From Actinomycetota bacterium (GTDB lineage Bacteria; Actinomycetota; Coriobacteriia; Anaerosomatales; Anaerosomataceae): a DNA stretch of 9,293 nt. Made by a program: the position numbers and the translations under genes. Location of the stretch: assembly GCA_011372845.1 (NCBI GenBank), contig DSAI01000040.1:1-9293 (forward strand). The letters run 5' to 3'. The notes beneath the pieces are model-generated. The model was not told the DNA's origin. It did not search any database and was given only the letters and a program-made list of their open reading frames with translations. Of the stretch, positions 5,221 through 9,293 are shown piece after piece; within the stretch, counting starts at the first letter, position 1, and each line of letters opens with the position of its first letter.

Positions 5221-7920
5221 CTCGATCACGGCGTAATCGCCCGCGACCTCGGAGAACACCGCGGCCGTCTCAGGATGGCACGTGAATAACACGATCTGGC
5301 GTTGCTCCGCGAGCTGGGACACGGCCTCGGCGGCACCTCGCCTACGCTCGGGATCGAAGTTCACCAGGACATCGTCCATCAGGACCGGCAGGGCGGCGCC
5401 CACATCACCGAGACGAGCGATCAAGCCGAGACGGATGGCGAGGTAGAGTTGTTCGGCCGTGCCGCGTGAGAGCAGGTCTGAGGTGTGAGCGGCGGAGTGC
5501 GCGTCGAACGCCTCGATACGGCCGTCGTCGAGGGGCACGCTCAGGCTCGTGTATCGGCCGTGCGTCATCGTGGCGAACAGACGACCGGCCTCCCGCACCA
5601 CCTCGGGTTGCCGCTCGCGCTCGTACCGCTCCTGCGCCTCGGCGAGGATGCGCGCCGCACAGGCACGGACGAGATACCGATCCACGACGTCGTGGACCCG
5701 CTCCACCATACCGGCCTCGGCGAGGTGAAGCTCCGCCCGCCGCCTCTCGCGGGCGGCCTTCTCAAGACGCCCCTCAAGCCCGCTGATCTCTGAGACGACC
5801 TGTTCAAGTGCCGCTGACGCCTCGCCCTCCTCCTGGCGGGCGGCCTCATGGAGAAGCCGCAGGTCGTCGGCGCTCCCGCCCTCGGCAAGATCGAACCGCT
5901 CGAGTATCTCGCGGAGGTCCGCAGCGGCATTCTCCGCGCGCTCCTGCTCTGCCGCGATACGAGCGTCCGCGTGACGCAGATCCCGCGACAGGTCCTCCAT
6001 GCGCGCCACCGCAGCACGCTCGGCCGCGATGCGCTCCCGCAGGCGGCTCGCCAGCAGCGGGAGATCGTCGCGTCGCGGCTGCTTGGGCACCGTCACGAAC
6101 GGTGACACGGCAGCCGCGAACCGGCTGGTGAACTCGTCCGCGGCGGCCCTTCGCCGCTCCAGATCCTCACGGCGCTCCGCCGCAGCCGCCGCGGCGATCC
6201 GCGCCTCGCGTGCGTGGCCGAGCACCGCCGCGACCGCGCCGGGCGTAAGATCACCATCGAGACCGCGGTCGGCGAGCCATGACGTCCAGAGCGACATTCG
6301 GGTCTCAACGGCCCCCTCAGCCAGCTTCGCATCCCGCGCCGCCTCTTCGCGTGCCTCGGCGGCCCGCTCGACCGACTCCACCGTGCTTCGCGCCAACTCG
6401 AGCGAGCGGCGCATGCGCGCGAGATCGAGCGGCCCCGCACTGGCATCCAGACCCAGGATCCGCAGGTAGCCGCGTGCGTCCTCACCGGGTGAACCTGTCG
6501 CGCCGGTCCGGGATCTGTACAGGAACCACGCACCGGCGAGAACGAGCACGACACCGATGCCGACCGTGACCAATTCGCTCAGGTAGACACCTGTGGCCAC
6601 TGCGGCCAGCCCGGAAACGAGCATCACCATGGACGGGAAGTCGAGGCCGCGCCCGGAAGGCGTACGCACAGACGCGTACAGCGTCTCGAGCGCATCGAGA
6701 GCGGAGAGCCGTTCCGCGATCGCGTCTTTCGCGTCGGGAGCCACGATGCCGAGCGGCCGCAGCGTCTTGTCCGCCGCCGCCGTTGCCTGCGCCAGCGCTT
6801 CTTCGGCCCGTCCGAGCGCCTCGGTGCGACTCTCGAGCTGCAACCGGAGCCGCTGCAGGTCTTCCCTCGCCTCTTCGATCTCGGTTGCGTCCCGATGCGC
6901 GCTGCCGAGCGCGTCGAGCGCCTCACGCGCGAGACCGCTCCTGCGCGCGGCTTCCTCCGCCTGAGCGGCGGAGCGTTCCACGATCGCCTCGGCCTCGACC
7001 AGCGACCTGATCGCCTCGATGTGCGCCGGGGCCTCCTCGAGGAGCGCCTCGAGATCGGGTATCGCGGCGCGCAGCGACTCATCGATGTCGAGCGACTGCG
7101 TCTCCTCGTCCAGACGTTTGCGCTCCTGACGGAGATGGAGGAGCGCGTCTTCCTGCGCCTCGATCACCGCTCGCCGCTCCTCGGCACGCTCCACCGCAAG
7201 CGCGAACTCGGTCGACCGCGCCCGCGCCCGCTCCAGTCCCTCCCGGAGCTCCGGCAGCCTCGCGCTCAGCGCGGCGAGCGTCCGCTGCTCGCCGACGAGT
7301 TGCTCGGCCTCGGCCTTCGAGGACCGCAGCTCGGATCTCGTCGAGCGGACGTCGGCCAGCAGCAGGTTGAGCTCTCGCTTGCGGCCGGAGGTGACGTAGA
7401 TGTCACCGGCCTCCTTCTCGATGGCCGTCCGGACCTCGTGCGGGCTCACACGCAGCCCGGCGCTCGCCGCGTACAGTCGCGCCAACACGTCGTCGCCGGC
7501 GGCGCGCTGCTCCTCGATCGCGGCCATCTCATCCAGGCCGAAACCGAAGACGACCCGATAGGCCAGGGCGCTCACGCCCTCGGTGATGTCGCCGAGAAGA
7601 CCGGGGCGATCGTCGCCCCGCAGCGTCCGCGTGTTCACCACGCCGCCGTGCGCGCCCTCGCCCCGCTCGATCACCCACGCACCGTCAGCATCCTCCATCA
7701 CGAGCCGCGCAAGCCGTCCGCCGCCGCCCGGGACGAAGTACCCGGGCTCCTTCATGGCCGCGGTGGGGTATCCGAAGAGGACGTGGCGGACCAGCGAGGT
7801 GTACGTGGACTTGCCCGCCTCGTTGGGTCCTAGGACGACGGTCAGCCCGTCGCCCAGGTCGCCGAGCGTGGCTCCCGTGAGACGCCCGTATCGCACCGCC
7901 TCTACACGCCGGAGCCTCAT
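5203..7920 (-). CDS. yhaN: YhaN-like SMC/Rad50-type ATPase with a central membrane hairpin
   Basis: ATPase partner of the adjacent phosphoesterase, in the SbcC/Rad50 class and closest in layout to Bacillus YhaN (905 residues against about 960). Seen: an N-terminal ATPase half with Walker A G31-PNEAGKST; a long Ala/Glu/Arg-rich coiled-coil arm at about 190-415; a hydrophobic pair at about 430-447 and 450-468 ending in LYRSR; a second coiled-coil arm at about 480-790; and a C-terminal ATPase half with the ABC signature LSRGTAEQLYLAIRL (817-831), Walker B PVLMDDVLVNFD (845-856) and the H-loop TCHPE (His882). The apex of the coiled coil, where Rad50/SbcC carry a CxxC zinc hook, holds the membrane pair instead; the protein has only two cysteines, neither in a hook. 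Its ATG overlaps the yhaO stop as ATGA, with GGAGGAG at 7926-7932, which indicates translational coupling. Expected role: ATP-gated control of the nuclease on DNA ends; substrate not shown here. Confidence 0.88.
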   Translation of the reverse strand: MRLRRVEAVRYGRLTGATLGDLGDGLTVVLGPNEAGKSTYTSLVRHVLFGYPTAAMKEPGYFVPGGGGRLARLVMEDADGAWVIERGEGAHGGVVNTRTLRGDDRPGLLGDITEGVSALAYRVVFGFGLDEMAAIEEQRAAGDDVLARLYAASAGLRVSPHEVRTAIEKEAGDIYVTSGRKRELNLLLADVRSTRSELRSSKAEAEQLVGEQRTLAALSARLPELREGLERARARSTEFALAVERAEERRAVIEAQEDALLHLRQERKRLDEETQSLDIDESLRAAIPDLEALLEEAPAHIEAIRSLVEAEAIVERSAAQAEEAARRSGLAREALDALGSAHRDATEIEEAREDLQRLRLQLESRTEALGRAEEALAQATAAADKTLRPLGIVAPDAKDAIAERLSALDALETLYASVRTPSGRGLDFPSMVMLVSGLAAVATGVYLSELVTVGIGVVLVLAGAWFLYRSRTGATGSPGEDARGYLRILGLDASAGPLDLARMRRSLELARSTVESVERAAEAREEAARDAKLAEGAVETRMSLWTSWLADRGLDGDLTPGAVAAVLGHAREARIAAAAAAERREDLERRRAAADEFTSRFAAAVSPFVTVPKQPRRDDLPLLASRLRERIAAERAAVARMEDLSRDLRHADARIAAEQERAENAAADLREILERFDLAEGGSADDLRLLHEAARQEEGEASAALEQVVSEISGLEGRLEKAARERRRAELHLAEAGMVERVHDVVDRYLVRACAARILAEAQERYERERQPEVVREAGRLFATMTHGRYTSLSVPLDDGRIEAFDAHSAAHTSDLLSRGTAEQLYLAIRLGLIARLGDVGAALPVLMDDVLVNFDPERRRGAAEAVSQLAEQRQIVLFTCHPETAAVFSEVAGDYAVIELDRIG

Positions 7921-9173
7921 CGCCGCTCCTCCGCGAGCAGGCGGTCGAGCGCCAGGTCCCGAGCGCGCGAGATGATGTCCCGGCTGTCGACCGGGGGCAC
8001 GTCTCGCGCGTCGAGAGCGCCGAGCACCGGGCGCATCACGCCGTCAAGACACGCTGCTGCCGCTTCCTCGTCCGCCAGCAGGGCATCGGTGAGCCGGACC
8101 AGATCCGCCGCGAAGTCGGATCCCTCGCGCACGAGATCGAGGTCGAGCGCCGGACGCGTGCGGTCGGTCAGGCGATCCACCCACACCCACGGCTCGCGTT
8201 CGAGGCCCGCCGAACGTACATCGGCGAGCAGGTCGTCAAGGACGCCGCGGCGCGCGAGGGTGGCGTGTGTCTCCGAGCGCCCGTGAAGCTCCAGCCGCAC
8301 GACTGCGGGGATGCCGTCCGCATCCTGCGTTGCCCCGTCCATCGCGGCGACGAGCGCTTCACGGAGATCGTCCACGGTGAGCAGGTCGTCGGCCGTGACT
8401 GACGCGGCGCCCCAGATCAGGCGAGCTGTGGACACCCTCTCGAGCACGGCTCCCGATCCGTCGAGCGTGACGACGAAGCACCCGCGAGGGCCATGTTCTC
8501 CGGGATGCAGCCCCTGGGTGCAGCCGCTGTACACGATCGGAGGGTCTTCCAGGAGGACTTCGGGCTTGTGTATGTGCCCGAGCGCCCAGTAGTCCATCCG
8601 GGCCGCGCGGAGATCGTCGAGCGAGCACGGTGCGTATGGCTCATGCCCCGGACGGCCGCCTACGTTCGTGTGGAGCACGCCCACCGCAAGCGCGTCATCG
8701 TCCTGCCGAGCGAACCCTAGCGCGAGGTTGGCGGTCTCAGCGGCGGTGCGGAACGAGCGGCCGTATACCGAGCAGATCGGCTCGCCGTCACGCTCCACTA
8801 CCACGCGTTCGACCTCATCAGCCGGGAACACGTGCACGTTGGACGGCATCGCAAGCGCGGCAGAGCTCCCGCTCGCAGGATCGTGGTTGCCCCGGGCGAT
8901 GAAGACCCTGATCCCGGCTTCGTCCAGCCGCTCGCACGCGTCGCGGAACGCGAACTCCGTTCTGAGCGACCGCTCGGCGCTGTTGTACACGTCGCCTGCG
9001 AGCAGCAGGAAATCGACCTCGCGCTCAAGACACGTGGCGACCACCGCGTCGAGCGCCCCGAGCGGCGCCGCCACCAGGTCCTCCCGGACGCGTGGATCGC
9101 TGGCGTCGATCCCCTTGAAGGGGGCATCGAGATGCAGGTCTGCGGCGTGTACGAACCGCACCGGACCGCTCAC
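7917..9173 (-). CDS. yhaO: YhaO-like metallophosphoesterase/nuclease (SbcD/Mre11 class)
   Basis: Predicted two-metal DNA nuclease subunit working with the ATPase encoded immediately downstream; 418 residues, close to Bacillus YhaO (about 410). Seen: all calcineurin-like metal motifs in order, D12-x-H14 (HAADLHLD), G60-D61 (LLLAGDVYN), G95-NHD98, H168 (VLHTN) and G199-HIH202. The phosphoesterase core spans about 1-255. The C-terminal part (about 265-418, acidic and Leu/Ala-rich) corresponds to the cap and partner-binding region of SbcD/Mre11 proteins, with no clear motif. The start is GTG at 9173, with GGGAG 5 nt upstream and the DxH motif beginning at residue 12. The last codons overlap yhaN by ATGA. 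It could be called SbcD, but the YhaN-type partner favours YhaO. It appears to be the first gene of this operon in the window, although genes upstream of 9293 cannot be excluded. Confidence 0.9.
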   Translation of the reverse strand: MSGPVRFVHAADLHLDAPFKGIDASDPRVREDLVAAPLGALDAVVATCLEREVDFLLLAGDVYNSAERSLRTEFAFRDACERLDEAGIRVFIARGNHDPASGSSAALAMPSNVHVFPADEVERVVVERDGEPICSVYGRSFRTAAETANLALGFARQDDDALAVGVLHTNVGGRPGHEPYAPCSLDDLRAARMDYWALGHIHKPEVLLEDPPIVYSGCTQGLHPGEHGPRGCFVVTLDGSGAVLERVSTARLIWGAASVTADDLLTVDDLREALVAAMDGATQDADGIPAVVRLELHGRSETHATLARRGVLDDLLADVRSAGLEREPWVWVDRLTDRTRPALDLDLVREGSDFAADLVRLTDALLADEEAAAACLDGVMRPVLGALDARDVPPVDSRDIISRARDLALDRLLAEERR

Positions 9174-9178
9174 TCGCT

Positions 9179-9183
9179 CTCCC
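9179..9183 (-). promoter_or_regulatory. Ribosome binding site setting the yhaO GTG start
   Basis: GGGAG on the minus strand, 5 nt before GTG at 9173, inside a longer purine run (9179-9188). No competing ATG with a good site is in frame. Confidence 0.65.
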
Positions 9184-9198
9184 TCCCCGATCGTCAGG

Positions 9199-9236
9199 CT
9201 GACACGACTCCCATAGTAGCGGCGTACCCTGACACG
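9199..9236 (-). promoter_or_regulatory. Presumed yhaO promoter region with two direct repeats
   Basis: A -10-like TACTAT (minus strand, 9218-9213, 4/6) would start transcription near 9206, about 33 nt before the GTG. I find no good -35. CTGACACG occurs twice on the plus strand, at 9199-9206 and 9229-9236, exactly 30 bp apart (about three helical turns) and flanking the -10. The proximal copy is also part of TCAGGCTGA at 9194-9202. A regulator site is possible but unproven. Confidence 0.3.
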
Positions 9237-9255
9237 CGACAGACCGAGCTGTCGC
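9236..9255. repeat. Inverted repeat upstream of yhaO
   Basis: GCGACAG (9236-9242) and CTGTCGC (9249-9255): perfect 7-bp arms, 6-nt loop. A second GC-rich pair, GCCGGC at 9258-9263 and 9273-9278, follows. No T-run is seen, so neither is a clear terminator. They may belong to the 3' region of a gene beyond the window or to yhaO control. Confidence 0.35.
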
Positions 9256-9293
9256 TAGCCGGCACGGGAGACGCCGGCCGGACGGTGCGATGC

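Noticed and set aside
6895..7833. Plus-strand open frame of 312 codons antisense to yhaN
   Set aside because: Arg/Leu/Gly-rich shadow of the coiled-coil and ATPase coding region; no family signature and no ribosome binding site noted.

Overview
The window is GC-rich bacterial chromosome, densely coding, with GTG starts alongside ATG. It holds seven genes and looks like core housekeeping and respiratory DNA, not a mobile island. I saw no tRNA, rRNA, IS element, phage gene or CRISPR array. A high-GC, possibly Coriobacteriia-like actinobacterium is my best guess, from base composition plus a cysteine-type CcmE, CcmF, a type III pantothenate kinase and a YhaO/YhaN pair. That assignment is inference only.

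Layout. (1) Minus strand, 1-2908: coaX (type III pantothenate kinase), then after 219 bp a two-domain CcmE-like haem chaperone, then after 37 bp ccmF, cut by the left edge after 401 codons. The ccmE-ccmF pair belongs to System I (Ccm) cytochrome c maturation. (2) Plus strand, 3049-5199: an OmpR/PhoB-type response regulator and its membrane histidine kinase, transcribed divergently from coaX. (3) Minus strand, 5203-9173: a YhaO-like metallophosphoesterase (SbcD/Mre11 class) followed by a YhaN-like ATPase (SbcC/Rad50 class), joined by an ATGA overlap and convergent with the kinase across a 3-nt gap. The last 120 bp hold the presumed yhaO promoter region.

How the genes work together. CcmE carries haem outside the membrane to CcmF, which attaches it to apocytochromes. 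The regulator and kinase form one signalling pair with unknown stimulus and regulon. YhaO and YhaN should form a nuclease-ATPase complex, probably membrane-tethered because YhaN has a transmembrane hairpin at the coiled-coil apex instead of a zinc hook. CoaX makes 4'-phosphopantothenate for CoA.

The most notable points are the CcmE protein (cysteine at the haem-ligand position, plus a second CcmE-like domain without it), the membrane hairpin of YhaN, an inverted repeat on the -35 position of the likely ccmE promoter, and a hairpin spanning the convergent kinase/yhaN stop codons. No gene-free stretch exceeds 300 bp. I did not find a clearly new multi-gene system.
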